Part shown: positions 1 through 11,088 of the stretch, piece by piece
Layout: every line of letters begins with the position of its first letter
How positions within the stretch are numbered: position 1 is the first letter of the stretch
Source: Mixophyes australis
Lineage: Eukaryota > Chordata > Amphibia > Anura > Limnodynastidae
Direction of reading: 5' to 3'
DNA length: 64,000 nt
Assembly: GCA_036250195.1 (NCBI GenBank)
Contig: JAVHZZ010000010.1
Span: 84,742,757 to 84,806,756, forward strand
Position numbers and translations under genes: made by a program
Notes under the pieces: model-generated
The model's database searches: none
Told to the model about the DNA's origin: nothing
Seen by the model: only the letters and a program-made list of their open reading frames with translations

Positions 1-1750
1 GGGGACCAGGGGACTATGGAAACAGATCACAGGCTGAGGATGCAGCATAGTGCTGTAGTGGCTGCAGTGCAGGGGGGAGCAGGGGACTATGGAAACGGGT
101 CACAGGCTGAAGATGCAGCATAGTGCTGTAGTGGCTGCAGTGCAGGGGGGAGCAGGGGACTATGGAAACAGGTCATAGGCTGAGGATGCAGCATAGTGCA
201 GTAGTGGCTGCAGTGCAGGGGGGAGCAGGGGACTATGGAAACAGGTCACAGGTTGAAGATGCAGCATAGTGCTGTAGTGGCTGCAGTGCAGGGGTGACCC
301 GGGGACTATGGAAACAGGTCACAGGCTGAGGATGCAGCACAGTGCTGTAGTGGCTGCAGTGCAGGGGGGAGCAGGGGACTATGGAAACAGGTCACAGGCT
401 GAGGATGCAGCATAGTGCTGTAGTGGCTGCAGTGCAGGGGGGAGCAGGGGACTATGGAAACAGGTCACAGGCTGAGGATGCAGCATAGTGCTGTAGTGGC
501 TGCAGTGCAGGGGGGAGCAGGGGACTATGGAAACAGGTCACAGGCTGAGGATGCAGCACAGTGCTGTGGTGGCTGCAGTGCAGGGGGACCAGGGGACTAT
601 GGAAACAGGTCACAGGCTGAGGATGCAGCACAGTGCTGTAGTGGCTGCAGTGCAGGGGGGAGCAGGGGACTATGGAAACAGGTCACAGGCTGAGGATGCA
701 GCATAGTGCTGTGGTGGCTGCAGTGCAGGGGGGACCAGGGGACTATGGAAAGAGGTCACAGCCTGAAGATGTAGCACAGTGCTGTGGTGGCTGCAGTGCA
801 GGGGGGACCAGGGGACTATGGAAAGAGGTCACAGCCTGAAGATGCAGCACAGTGCTGTAGTGGCTGCAGTGCAGGGGGGACCAGGGGACTATGGAAAGAG
901 GTCACAGCCTGAAGATGTAGCATAGTGCTGTGGTGGCTGCAGTGCAGGGGGGAGCAGGACACTATGGAAACAGGTCACAGGCTGAGGATGCAGCACAGTG
1001 CTGTGGTGGCTGCAGTGCAGGGGGGAGCAGGGGACTATGGAAACAGATCACAGGCTGAGGATGCAGCATAGTGCTGTAGTGGCTGCAGTGCAGGGGGGAG
1101 CAGGGGACTATGGAAACGGGTCACAGGCTGAAGATGCAGCATAGTGCTGTAGTGGCTGCAGTGCAGGGGGGAGCAGGGGACTATGGAAACAGGTCACAGG
1201 CTGAGGATGCAGCATAGTGCTGTGGTGGCTGCAGTGCAGGGGGTGACCCGGGGACTATGGAAACAGGTCACAGCCTGAAGATGTAGCATAGTGCTGTAGT
1301 GGCTGCAGTGCAGGGGGGAGCAGGGGACTATGGAAACAGGTCACAGACTGAGGAAGCAGCATAGTGCAGTAGTGGCTGCAGTGCAGGGGGGAGCAGGGGA
1401 CTATGGAAACGGGTCACAGGCTGAAGATGCAGCACAGTGCTGTAGTGGCTGCAGTGCAGGGGTGACCAGGGGACTATGGAAACAGGTCACAGGCTGAAGA
1501 TGCAGCATAGTGCTGTAGTGGCTGCAGTGCAGGGGGGAGCAGGGGACTATGGAAACAGGTCACAGACTGAGGATGCAGCATAGTGCAGTAGTGGCTGCAG
1601 TGCAGGGGGGAGCAGGGGACTATGGAAACGGGTCACAGGCTGAAGATGCAGCACAGTGCTGTAGTGGCTGCAGTGCAGGGGTGACCCGGGGACTATGGAA
1701 ACAGGTCACAGGCTGAAGATGCAGCATAGTGCTGTGGTGGCTGCAGTAGA
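1..1750. repeat. 73-bp minisatellite array (about 24 copies)
   Basis: A head-to-tail repeat with a 73-bp period: the box GGGGACTATGG starts at 9, 82 and 155. Each unit also contains TGCAGCATAGTGCTG and GTGGCTGCAGTGCAGGGG. Variants are patterned: units at about 735-930 share GAAAGAGGTCACAGCC, and other variants recur at 14-unit and 3-unit spacing. The array runs off the left edge. Because 73 is not a multiple of 3, open frames in it are not credible genes. Confidence 0.97.
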
Positions 1751-2050
1751 CTATGGGAACTGGCCATAAGGTTAAAGGTGAAGCAGAGTACTGCAGAGGC
1801 TGCAGAACAGGCAGAGATCGAGAGAGCTGGGAAAGCTGGTTACAGACTTGAAGGGCAGTGGGGTGCTGCAGCAGCTGTAGTACAGGCTGAGATGCAGTGG
1901 ACAGCAGAAGCTGGTCACAGGTGGAGGCACAGTGGGGTGCTGCTGTAATACAGGAGACAGCAGAAGTTGGTTACAGGCTTGAGGTGCGGAAGAGTGTTGT
2001 GTTAGCTCCAGTACAGATAGAGACCCAGAGGACTGTGTATGGTCTTCACC
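1751..2050. repeat. Degenerate edge of the minisatellite
   Basis: Diverged, irregular units continue past the regular array. Fragments such as GCTGGTCACAGG, GTGGGGTGCTGC and AGACAGCAGAAG recur at unequal spacing. This is the expected decayed edge of a tandem array. No gene is seen. Confidence 0.7.
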
Positions 2051-2370
2051 GATAACTCTACATAGATTGCGGTCCCATGCAAGCACAAGATGTTGGCAAC
2101 AGGTAAGTATAAGGTACCAAAGAACTGTATAAGTACTGCAGAAGTACTCATTATGTATAAGAAGGTAGAAGTAGCAGTGATAAACAAGGATGACATTGGA
2201 GCAAGATCATAGGTAAGTATTCAGTAAGTAATCACTGGAGCTGGAATACTGATAAGTATTCAGGAATCACTGATGCAGGATTGAGATAAGATTACAAATG
2301 TCACTGAAGCCAAAAGGTATTGAAATAGCAGGGCTAGATAGACTAGAAAACCAGCTGCACTATATATAGG

Positions 2371-2632
2371 CAGGGCCAGATTTACCACTAGGCAACCTAG
2401 GCAATTGCCTAGGGCCCAGCGGTCCCCAGAGGGCCCTCCCAGGGCCGGCGGTGAGACCACCCTTTTTAAAAACAGTGCTATATGCTTGCCCCCCCTGGCT
2501 AAAGTCTGCCAGCCAAGCCCTGAAAAGGGGTATATGTTATGCTAAAAAACTATAGTGCTATGGACTTTTTCAGGGAGGGGGCCCCAAACCAGTATCTTGC
2601 CTAGGGCCCCATGAGGTCTAAATCCGGCTCTG
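2371..2632. mobile_element. hAT-like MITE with 8-bp TSD TATATAGG
   Basis: The ends are CAGGGCCAGATTTA and, inverted, CAGAGCCGGATTTA. An identical 8-bp TATATAGG lies on each side (2363-2370 and 2633-2640). An 8-bp duplication with CAG...CTG ends is the hAT superfamily hallmark. The 262-bp interior is G/C-rich, with GGGCCC boxes and no coding potential, so it is non-autonomous. Confidence 0.88.
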
Positions 2633-2640
2633 TATATAGG

Positions 2641-3566
2641 TGCCCTGAGTAGACTTATATAGTCTACATTAAAGTAGAAGGCGGGGCAGAGGCAGGACTA
2701 GGTCATGTGACTGAGCCCTTAAAGCTCAGTAGTGCACGTGTGCCCCGCTAAAGTAATGCAGGCTGCTTCGGTATCCAGAGCAGGCATTGCCCAGGAGCAG
2801 CCTGCCTGGTGGCACAGGTAATGCGGCTCCAGACAGCATGCGGAACCTCAGTATGTATACCGTGTGGTCCGTCATGTGACAGTGATGAAGATACTTTCTG
2901 GTACTATCCCTTGCCTACTATAACATTTTCTCCATCAGCCTCCTATAAAGATATAACATAAGTGTTTTCCCTATTGAAACAAAGCAACCAAGTGAACATC
3001 AAAAATACAATGGATGAATAAATAATGTGCTTCAAAAATGGGGGTGAAAATTCTGTCTCTCTCACAAAATCCTCCTTAGATGTGAAACAAATAAATACAT
3101 CAAAAAAATAATTAATTCAGTAAATAGTGTCCTCCTTTTAGCAATGTAGTATCATCAATTTCCAATGTATTTAGGAAAGCGTAAAAATCCCATTCAGAAA
3201 CACTGCTCCCTGTTGTTAATGCACCTACAATAAGAAGACATGTTCACAGCACATATCACACTTATTAATGGCCCCAGCATCTGCACACCAAATGATCATT
3301 GTCTTTGTCTTCGGCAGATGGAATTTGATGACTTGAGTCAAACGAGTGGTGTAGATCCTGTTAGTTGCAGCACCTGTAAGCAGCCTGAATTTCCAACTTT
3401 AGCCAATTCATATAGAGCGCTTTTGACAGGTAGCTTCCTCTGACATATGATAGGAAGAAAGAACTGATGAAACTGGTGCAGTACTATTTTGTATATTTAT
3501 TGATAAAAAATAATAAATAAAATAAACAAAAATTCTAATGCTTACTGTAGATGGTAATACAAATAA
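2641..3566. other. Intergenic, nothing recognised
   Basis: Mostly A/T-rich unique-looking sequence. Short open frames here (for example 3240-3443) have no recognisable domain and no splice context. No RNA gene or repeat family was recognised. Confidence 0.5.
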
Positions 3567-3568
3567 GC

Positions 3569-4190
3569 ATTATCATCATTATCATCATCATTTATTTATA
3601 TAGCGCCAACATATTCCGTAGCGCTTTACAATTGGGGACAAACATAATAAACTAATAAACAAACTGGGTAAAACAGACAAAGAGGTGAGAAGGCCCTGCT
3701 CGCCAGCTTACAATCTATGGGACAATGGGAGATTGACACATGAGGTTAAGTCTACATTTTGCATTTTGGCCCAGCCAGACTGCAATGGTAAAAGTGACTC
3801 ATAAGCTAAATGAACCCGTCACACAACAATGTTGGTCAGGGGGCAGCCGTCCCGCGTGAAACTGTGTAACAGGCTAAAGGTAGCGAGGTTAAGAGGGTGG
3901 CAGAGGAATATTATAAGCTTGTCTGAGGAGGTAGGTTTTCAGAGAACTCTTGAAAGTTTGTAGACCAGAGGAGAATCTTACTGTGCGAGGGAGAGAATTC
4001 CATAGAGTGGGTGCAGCCCGAAAAAAGTCCTGTTACCGGGAATGGGAGGATGTAATGAGGGTGGATGAGAGACGCAGATCTTGTGCAGAACGGAGTTGCC
4101 GAGTTGGGAGATATTTTGAGACAAGAGAGGAGATGTATGTTGGTGAAGCTTTGTTGATGGCCTTGTAGGTTATTATTACAAGATATACAA
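3569..4190 (-). pseudogene. 5'-truncated L2/CR1-like LINE: ORF2 C-terminus and 3' tail
   Basis: On the - strand, about 4190 to 3890 translates with a few stops into the C-terminal part of a LINE reverse transcriptase. Visible pieces are TYKAINKASPTYISSLVSK, LPTRQLRSAQDLRLSS, AAPTLWNSLPR and LQTFKSSLKTYLL, matching the usual YKALN...APSYL, APRLWNSLP and FKSLLKTHLF signatures. The 3'UTR follows down to 3569 and ends in an AGCGCTACGGAATATG...GGCGCTATATAAATAAATGATGATG tail. A tail of short tandem repeats rather than poly(A) fits the L2/CR1 group. The copy is truncated and dead. Confidence 0.75.
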
Positions 4191-5000
4191 CATATGGCCC
4201 CCTACCAGATGCGAGTGGAATGATCACACTTCAAATCCTACAGGATTATAAATAGGAAACCCGGAGTAAAGGTCGCTGTGAAGCAAAAAGCTAGAGCAAA
4301 CCCACAGGTAGGAGAGAGCTTTTTAGAAACACAGACAAGTAGCTTCCAACGCGTTTCTATTCAGGAGAATCTTTTTCAAACACCTTGAAAAAGATTCTCT
4401 TGAATTGAGCGACTTGAACTGATTTTCTCCAGAAAATGTTTTGCAAGAAGAAGGCATAATTCCTATGAACTGTAATAACTGCAAATATGGAAAACCTGCT
4501 CATGTCTACAGATCCCCATTATATTTTTGTAGTTTCCACCAAATTCATATATTGTTATTTAAGGGCAGGGGAAAGTCAAGATTATTGAAAATTGGTTCTA
4601 AAGTATGATGATATATTTCTGTTTGCATGTATCCTATTGCCACTCCAGGGTCATGAAATTTTATATTACTATTATCACATTACCCAAAGCCAAAGGTTAT
4701 TGGGAAGAGCACCAGCGGTGCTCAGAGTAGGGCTGGTAGTCTTTGGGATCGGGTGGCCTATTTCTTTTTTGGGGTTCCCAAATCAACATAGAGACTGTCG
4801 AAGTGGTATAATTGGATGAACGAAAGTATATTGGTTAATATTGTTTTACCGTGCGATTGCGATCATTATGCCACGTAACACGTGGCATGGCACGATCACG
4901 CGGTAAAATATGCACGCACACACTCGCACTCTCATATTTAGTTTATATATTTAATATTATAATGGTTCCATACCCCAGTGTTTTGTGAGCAGATGGTAAT

Positions 5001-5053
<53 letters not shown>

Positions 5054-5233
5054 TTATATGTACACTTTAGTGTTATTTAAGGTTCAGGTTACAGGAAACA
5101 TGTCATGTTTAGTATCATTTTAACCCCCTATTTATCAGCAGTTGCCTGGTTCATTTGCCGAAGAGATCGCACATTGCATACTCTAGTTAGCGATGTTAGG
5201 GAAATAAATGTCTAAAGTGATACTGACTGTAAT
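4191..5233. other. Intergenic with a decayed hammerhead-like motif, a palindrome and a (TA)n tract
   Basis: No gene is seen. On the - strand, 4341-4372 reads CCTGAATAGAAACGCGTTGG, which keeps the GAAACGCGTT part of the hammerhead-like motif described at 16110 but lacks stem II. An imperfect palindrome centred on ATGCCACGT/ACGTGGCAT lies at about 4845-4911. A (TA)n microsatellite lies at about 5005-5051. Confidence 0.5.
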
Positions 5234-5704
5234 ATGTAAATCAGTGCCGTAACTAGCCATTTTAGTGCCCTGGGCGAGACAGGGAACCGGCGCTCCCCAT
5301 CTAAGTGGGAGTGTCAATTGTCGGGTGGGTGTGGTCAACCTACTGTGGGGGCGTGGCTAGCACTTTACAAGTTCTAGACCGCACTGAAACCACCTCCCTC
5401 TCCATTATTCTTGGTCTGGCTTTGTAAGGATCTTTATGTAATAAGCCTCCATAGAATCAAAGTACTTTAAATGCAGCTATCACATGCTAGCTGTATAAAA
5501 AAATTAATTGGTTATTGAAATAAAACTCACTGAAACAAATTAAAACATAAATGTAATGGTACCATCTGTATCACACTGCCCCTTCATCCCACTGTGCTCT
5601 CCATAACAGTTTCTCCTTTATCACACCGTGCCATGGAGCCATCTCTATCATTGTGCCCCCTTGTCACCATCACACTAAATATTATATATATATATATATA
5701 TATA

Positions 5705-6137
5705 ACACAAAACAAATGGGAGGGGACGCCAAATAGTATAATACTGTATATAAAAATACAGAAAGGTGTACCAAAAGTCAGAATCTTAACCACTAAATAG
5801 GTATAGACACTCAGGTAATAATAGTGGATCAACAGGAAGAAGGAAATGAGGAACCACTCTAGAACACCAGCGCCGTGCCAATATAATATGCGTACCAGAT
5901 AAAAGATCTTTAAAGCTTATCTGTAGGTATAACCGGTATCTTCACCAATCAAGTTGAGCCTTATTACCCCATGGGAATAGCAGATGCTTCATACAATGTT
6001 GAAAGGTTCCGGAACTGGCACTTCATATATACTCAGTAGTATTCAGGATAATGGAGAGGAAGAAACTCACATAGTGTAATGCTGTATAGCAATACATTTA
6101 TTACATAAATAATGTGGATGTGCACTTACATAAAAAA
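5705..6137. mobile_element. Insertion in (TA)n, related to 15579-16159
   Basis: This block is bounded by TA repeats on both sides. It shares elements with the block at 15579-16159: an ACAAAACAAATGGGAGG/ACAGAAAAAACAAGTAGGG start, GCGTACCAGATA in the middle, and a TTTATTA...CTCACAT-type end. I infer that both are copies of one (TA)n-inserting family. No hammerhead core is visible in this copy. Confidence 0.45.
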
Positions 6138-6192
6138 TATATATATATATATACACACACATGTACACACACACATACAATATAAAGAGCCT

Positions 6193-6455
6193 CCTAGTGT
6201 CCGCCGTACCTTACAGAGAGCATTCTTGTGACCGCCATACCTTACAGAGAGCATTCCTGTGACCGCCATACTATACAGAGAGCATTCCTGTGACCGCCAT
6301 ACTATACAGAGAGGATTCCTATGATCACCATACAATACAGAGAGCATTCCTGTGACCACCATACTATACAGAGAGGATTCCTATGATCACCATACAATAC
6401 AGAGAGCATTCCTGTGACCACCATACTATACAGAGAGCATTCTTGTGACTGCAAT
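6193..6455. repeat. 31-bp minisatellite
   Basis: About eight tandem units built on TACAGAGAGCATTCCTGTGAC plus CGCCATACT, with a 31-bp spacing. It lies inside the 5242-7641 hAT element and is internal to the transposon. Alternate units carry GGATTCCTATGATCACC, suggesting local two-unit duplication. Confidence 0.85.
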
Positions 6456-6699
6456 ACAGATAAATACCTCACCTGAAATTAATAGACCCCACCATTAAAT
6501 TAAAAAGCCCCATCAATAAATTAAATTGACCCACCAGCACCCCACAAATAAACTAGTACCCATTAAATAATTAGCCCCGCCTAAACATCACCATTAAATT
6601 AATAGCCTACCTCCCACCCATGTACTAAGACACCCAACCTCCCTACCCTCATATCACACATTATATTAATACATACCCCCCTTCCCTCACACATTATGG

Positions 6700-7325
6700 C
6701 AGCATACCCCCCCATCCCTCATAAAGCATAGCAGCATCCCCCCCCTCCATAATAGCAAGATGCAGCACACATTCCTCCCCTCCCTAATAGCAGCACACAT
6801 TCCCCCCCTCCCTAATAGCAGCACACATTCCCCCCTCCCTAATAGCAGCATACATCCCCTCCCCCCCTCCATAATTGCAGCTTACATTCCCCCCCTGCCT
6901 CCCTCCATAATAACAGCTTACATTCCCCCCCCCTTGCCTCCATCCATAATTGCAGCTTACATTCCCCCCTCCCCTTGCCACCATCCATAATTGCAGCTTA
7001 CATTCATCCCCTCTTGCCTCCATCCATAATTGCAGCTTACATTCCCCCCCCCTTGCCTCCATCCATAATTGCAGCTTACATTCCCCCCCCCTTGCCACCA
7101 TCCATAATTGCAGCTTACATTCCCCCCCCCCCTTGCCTCCATCCATAATTGCAGCTTACATTCCCCCCTCCCCTTGCCACCATCTATAATAGCAGCTTAC
7201 ATTCCCCCCCTCTTGCCTCCATCCATAATTGCAGCTTACATCCCCCCCTCCCCTCCATAATTGCAGCTTACATCTCCTCCATAATTGCAGCTTACATCCC
7301 CTCCATAATTGAAGCTTACATCCCC
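6700..7325. repeat. C-rich minisatellite, about 36-40 bp unit
   Basis: About fifteen units of CATCCATAATTGCAGCTTACATT followed by a run of C and TTGCCTC. Units shorten toward both ends of the array. The C runs vary in length, as expected for slippage. Open frames on both strands are low-complexity artefacts. Confidence 0.85.
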
Positions 7326-7691
7326 CTTCCCCTGCTTTGAAACTTACCTCCTGTCCAGTCGTCGCTGCCTGGCTCTCTCTGCTTCTCTGCTCCTCTGCTG
7401 CCTAGCAACGTCATGACATCAGACGCTGAGGCAGAGGGCAGAGTTCAGAAGGGGGTGGAGCCGGGTGCTGGCCGCCATCTTGGATGCGCCGGGCGGCCGG
7501 CAGTCTGAATCTGAGGTCTGTTTAATTTTATTTTTTTTCTTTTCACTCCTCACACAGAAGTCGGTGCGGGCGGCCACTGCGCCCCCTAGGGACTGCGCCC
7601 GGGGCGGCGGCACCGCCCGCACCGGCCTCGTTACGGCTCTGATGTAAATAGACTAGCTTAAACTGGTTTCTGGGCGGGAGGATCATCTGGA

Positions 7692-8090
7692 ATGTTGACC
7701 CTCACCCTTGGAGAGGGTTGTTTGAACTAGCCTATGACCTGTTTACACTGGACCCTCCTGAAGCTTGGACCTATAGAAGCAAGCCACGTCATCTGCATTG
7801 TTCTCTCTGTAACACTGAGTGTATATAATACAGCTCTAGCTGGTATTAGCGCAGTCTTCTCTGACCACAGTATTCTGGAGTGAAGTACTGTAAGCTGGTA
7901 CCAGCGAGCGAAGCTTTGCGCAGCGAAGGGTGCGGCGGTATGTATGTATTTATCTTTGGTATCGACTGTATTGTACTGTACTGTATTATAATTATGTATT
8001 GAACTGCTAAATTTTGCATCTGCTAAATAAATTACTTTGTGCTTTGGAAACACAAATCGCTTAGACAATGCTTATTGAAAAACGATAAAA
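7692..8090 (+). mobile_element. Possible solo LTR-like sequence
   Basis: The segment has LTR-like order. It begins near TGTTGACC, has a TATA-type box (TATATAATAC) at about 7817, and has an AATAAA polyadenylation signal at about 8024 followed by a GT-rich stretch. No target duplication or coding region was found, so this is a weak call. It could also be a single-copy promoter-like sequence. Confidence 0.3.
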
Positions 8091-8286
8091 TTACTTTAAT
8101 AAGACTCCAGCCCTGTACTGACCAGGCCTGTGCTGGTTGACAATATGACTGCGGGTATGCCTGTCTAGCCTGGTGCTGGCTTCTACATTAGCTGGAGGAT
8201 CCAAAGCTCATTGATCTCTGTTTTAATAGAAATCAACCCACGCATTTTAGTGCTGGTGCTGGTTATGGGTTTTAGGGAAGGACACA

Positions 8287-8318
<32 letters not shown>

Positions 8319-8831
8319 GCAAAAATTGTATTTCTTTTTATTATAAAATATATGACAGTCATCATTATGAACTTTTTCGTTGGGTCAATCAAACAGGTTA
8401 GCCCAGGACGCAGTTGATGATGATGACTGACACGTCTAAGCCTTGGGTGCATCGATTCACTAGGCATAAATTGATAATGATAGCTGGTATATCTTTGCTC
8501 TGGGAGTATCTATGCACAATATTTTAGGTTGAGCATATCTTGAAATCCATGCAACTTAAACTACATCGGGGGGGAGGGGAGGGTTAATATGCAAAGACTG
8601 ATTTAGAGTTGGGAGGCAGGGGAAGCCCTAATTCAAAAATAAAGCTGCCCAGTTTCTGTACTACATGCAAAATCAGTCTATATTTCCCCTGAATGAAAAT
8701 AAAATTGCATCTGCACTCCTTGCTTTGCAACATGATTAGTCCAGGTGCACAGATGTACCGTTTAACTGGATTAACTAACATTAAATTAAGCCCACAAGGC
8801 ACATATTTGAATCCATCTATACATGACACCC
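8091..8831. other. Intergenic with poly(T) and a decayed MITE
   Basis: A T run lies at about 8290-8315. The stretch 8590-8830 resembles the interior of the 9981-10291 and 8835-9152 elements (GATTTAGAGTTGGG, TTGCAACATGATTAGTCCAGG), so it is probably an eroded relative. No gene is seen. Confidence 0.45.
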
Positions 8832-8834
8832 TTA

Positions 8835-9152
8835 GGGCCTGAGTCATTAAGGAAAGTAAAGCAAAAAAAGGAGTAACTTTACACCTTGGCAACACCATGT
8901 TGCATTGGAGGGGAGGTCAATTTAAAAAGTGAGGACAGATTTATAGTTGGGGTAGGGCATGTCCTAGATCAACTTTAAATATCAGTGTAAACAAAAAGCT
9001 ATAATGTATATGTGTGATACATGAAAAACCAGCCAGTATGTTCCTCATGTGCAAAATAATAAACTAATTTGCACCCCTTGCATGGTAACATGGTTTGTCC
9101 AGGGTCAAATTTACTCATTTTTTTGCCTTGCTCTCCTAAATGACTCAGGCCC
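8835..9152. mobile_element. PIF/Harbinger-like MITE, TSD TTA
   Basis: Terminal inverted repeats GGGCCTGAGTCATTAAG and AATGACTCAGGCCC, flanked on both sides by TTA. A 3-bp TWA duplication with GGG-type ends is typical of PIF/Harbinger. The interior has no coding capacity. Confidence 0.75.
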
Positions 9153-9155
9153 TTA

Positions 9156-9473
9156 GTGTGTAAAAAGAATCATGTTCTAGAAAATGATCTAGAAACAACG
9201 GCTGGAACAGGTACAAAATTTGCACAACCCCCTGGCACCAAAAAGGTTAACATGATGCCCGTACTTTGTGTTTTTGTTCAGTTCGACTCTTTCGTTACTC
9301 AAAACAAACCTGTCAATAGCTTTTTTGGAATTTTCTGAGATGTTGGTTTGGGACACCTAGGGGAAGGGCATGAAGCTGAGAAGGACCACTCTGCAAAAAA
9401 TCTGCATAAAGAAGAGAAAACTGTAGTAAGTAATCATGAGGATAAACGAGTGAGGCATCCAAAGTATCATATT
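9156..9473. other. Intergenic, nothing recognised
   Basis: Short open frames only, with no domain, RNA gene or repeat recognised. The segment leads directly into a minisatellite. Confidence 0.4.
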
Positions 9474-9745
9474 ATGCCACACAGTAGTGCCCCCAATTCC
9501 TATTATGCCACAATAGTACCTCCAGTTCATACTATGCTTCAACGTAGTGCCCCAGGTTCACACTATGCTCCACAGTAGTGCCCCAAGTTCACATTATGGT
9601 CTACAGTAATGCCCCAAGTTCATATTATGCCACAGTAATGCCCCCAGTTCAAAATTATGCCACACAACAGTGCCCCAAGTTCATATTATGCCACAGTAAT
9701 GCCTGTAGTTCAAAATTATGCCACACAGTAGTGCCCCATGTGTTA
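9474..9745. repeat. 30-31-bp minisatellite
   Basis: Nine units of TATGCCACACAGTAGTGCCCC plus AGTTCATAT, starting at 9474, 9504, 9533, 9564, 9595, 9626, 9656, 9687 and 9717. The same unit reappears at the last bases of the window (from about 63971), so it belongs to a dispersed repeat family. Confidence 0.9.
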
Positions 9746-9980
9746 CATGCTGTCACAGGCAAAGAGGATCGGGCAGAGAACGGATTTGTATGATACATGA
9801 CCCCATGCTGTATGCAGGCTGGTTCCGGTTGTTACATTCTCGGGCCACAGGGGGGAGGGAGAGGGGTTCTGGGCAGCTGGAACCCCCCCAGGTGTGCGCC
9901 TTAACTGGAAAATGGGGTTCCCATTGGAATTGTGAAAGATGTTGTTAGAGCATGGTACCTGCTTTGTTTGTACACACATA

Positions 9981-10291
9981 GAGCCTCATTTAGAGTTAGC
10001 AGCAAAATCAGCTAAAGTGTGCAGGTTTGTACCTGGACAAACCCAGTTGTGATGCAAGAGGTGCAAATTGTCTTTTTTTCTGCATGCAGGTAAAATATTG
10101 CCAGTTCTTGCATGTAGCACACAAATACCGGGCAGCTTTATGTTTACATTGTAATATAGAGTTGAACATGGATGCGCCCCTCTAAATCTGTATGCGCATT
10201 TGAAATTTGCCCTCCCTGCAATGCAACATGGTTTTGCTGTGGTGCAAAATCCAAAATTAGCTGAATTTACCCCGTCTCTTAAATGAGGCCC
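9981..10291. mobile_element. MITE with GAGCCTCATTTA/TAAATGAGGCCC ends
   Basis: Inverted termini GAGCCTCATTTAGAG and CTTAAATGAGGCCC are flanked by ATA on each side (9978-9980 and 10292-10294). Length and structure resemble the Harbinger-like MITE at 8835-9152. No coding sequence. Confidence 0.6.
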
Positions 10292-10294
10292 ATA

Positions 10295-11025
10295 ATATTG
10301 AGCTCCAGTCCATTTAAAGGCCCTATCAAGGTTGCCCATGTATAGAGAGGATAAGATCTGACATGTTTTATGAATTTGTGGGAGGAGGGAAGAGCCAAGA
10401 AGCTGTGTATGGATCCATTTCATGTCCTACTTTTTCTGTTTATGGCTAATTGAGCCATCTTTTAGCAGTACTTCTCTAATTACAGCTTTGTGAACTGCCA
10501 ATAAAGTACCATGCAATGTCTCCATAGTGAGAAGTAAGAAAAATTCTTCTAGTTGGAGACTTCAGAGGTAGCTATTGCTATAATTATAATTATATCCGGA
10601 GGATTATCTCTTATGTCAGGAGAGCAAATTTATGGCTGGAATGATCGCTGAAGTGAAAGGGGAAACACAGCAAAGTCCTGTACTGAATGGTGCTCAACAA
10701 TAGTGTTTATGAGCCCCGCATCTATACCAACAACTACAGTGGCCCCTGTAAAGCACACTATGTAACAGGGCTAAGAAAGACAGAGAAAGAACTACTGATT
10801 TAAGTACAATTTAAGTGCAGCCAGTTTGCAATCTGTGCAACCTTGCCTGATGCATGTTGCATAGATATCAGAGAAGCATGAGATGAAGAGATATGACAAA
10901 AGGGTGCTTTGAACTTATTGAAACACACCTTAAACTATAACCTAAACTAAACTGTATGGGGCCCCCAGTATGTGATCTGCATCTCCATCATGTGGCAGAC
11001 TTCTGGTACTGCAGATCAACTGCCT

Positions 11026-11088
<63 letters not shown>

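Larger units (their letters stand above)
5242..7641. mobile_element. 2.4-kb non-autonomous hAT element, TSD ATGTAAAT
   Basis: The ends are CAGTGCCGTAACTAG on the left and CAGAGCCGTAACGAG (inverted) on the right. A perfect 8-bp ATGTAAAT flanks it at 5234-5241 and 7642-7649. Inside are a sequence bounded by (TA)n at about 5705-6137, a 31-bp minisatellite at 6193-6455, a second minisatellite at 6700-7325 and a G/C-rich right end. No transposase is present. Open frames on both strands over 6684-7340 are products of the tandem repeat and are not genes. Confidence 0.9.

Noticed and set aside
454..693. Gln/Ala/Gly-rich ORF in the first kilobase
   Set aside because: It lies in the 73-bp minisatellite; the unit length shifts frame every copy and the peptide repeats with it.
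6684..7340. Several overlapping ORFs on both strands with HNCSLHSPPLASI or CKLQLW repeats
   Set aside because: Products of a C-rich minisatellite inside a hAT element; both strands are open because the unit lacks stops.
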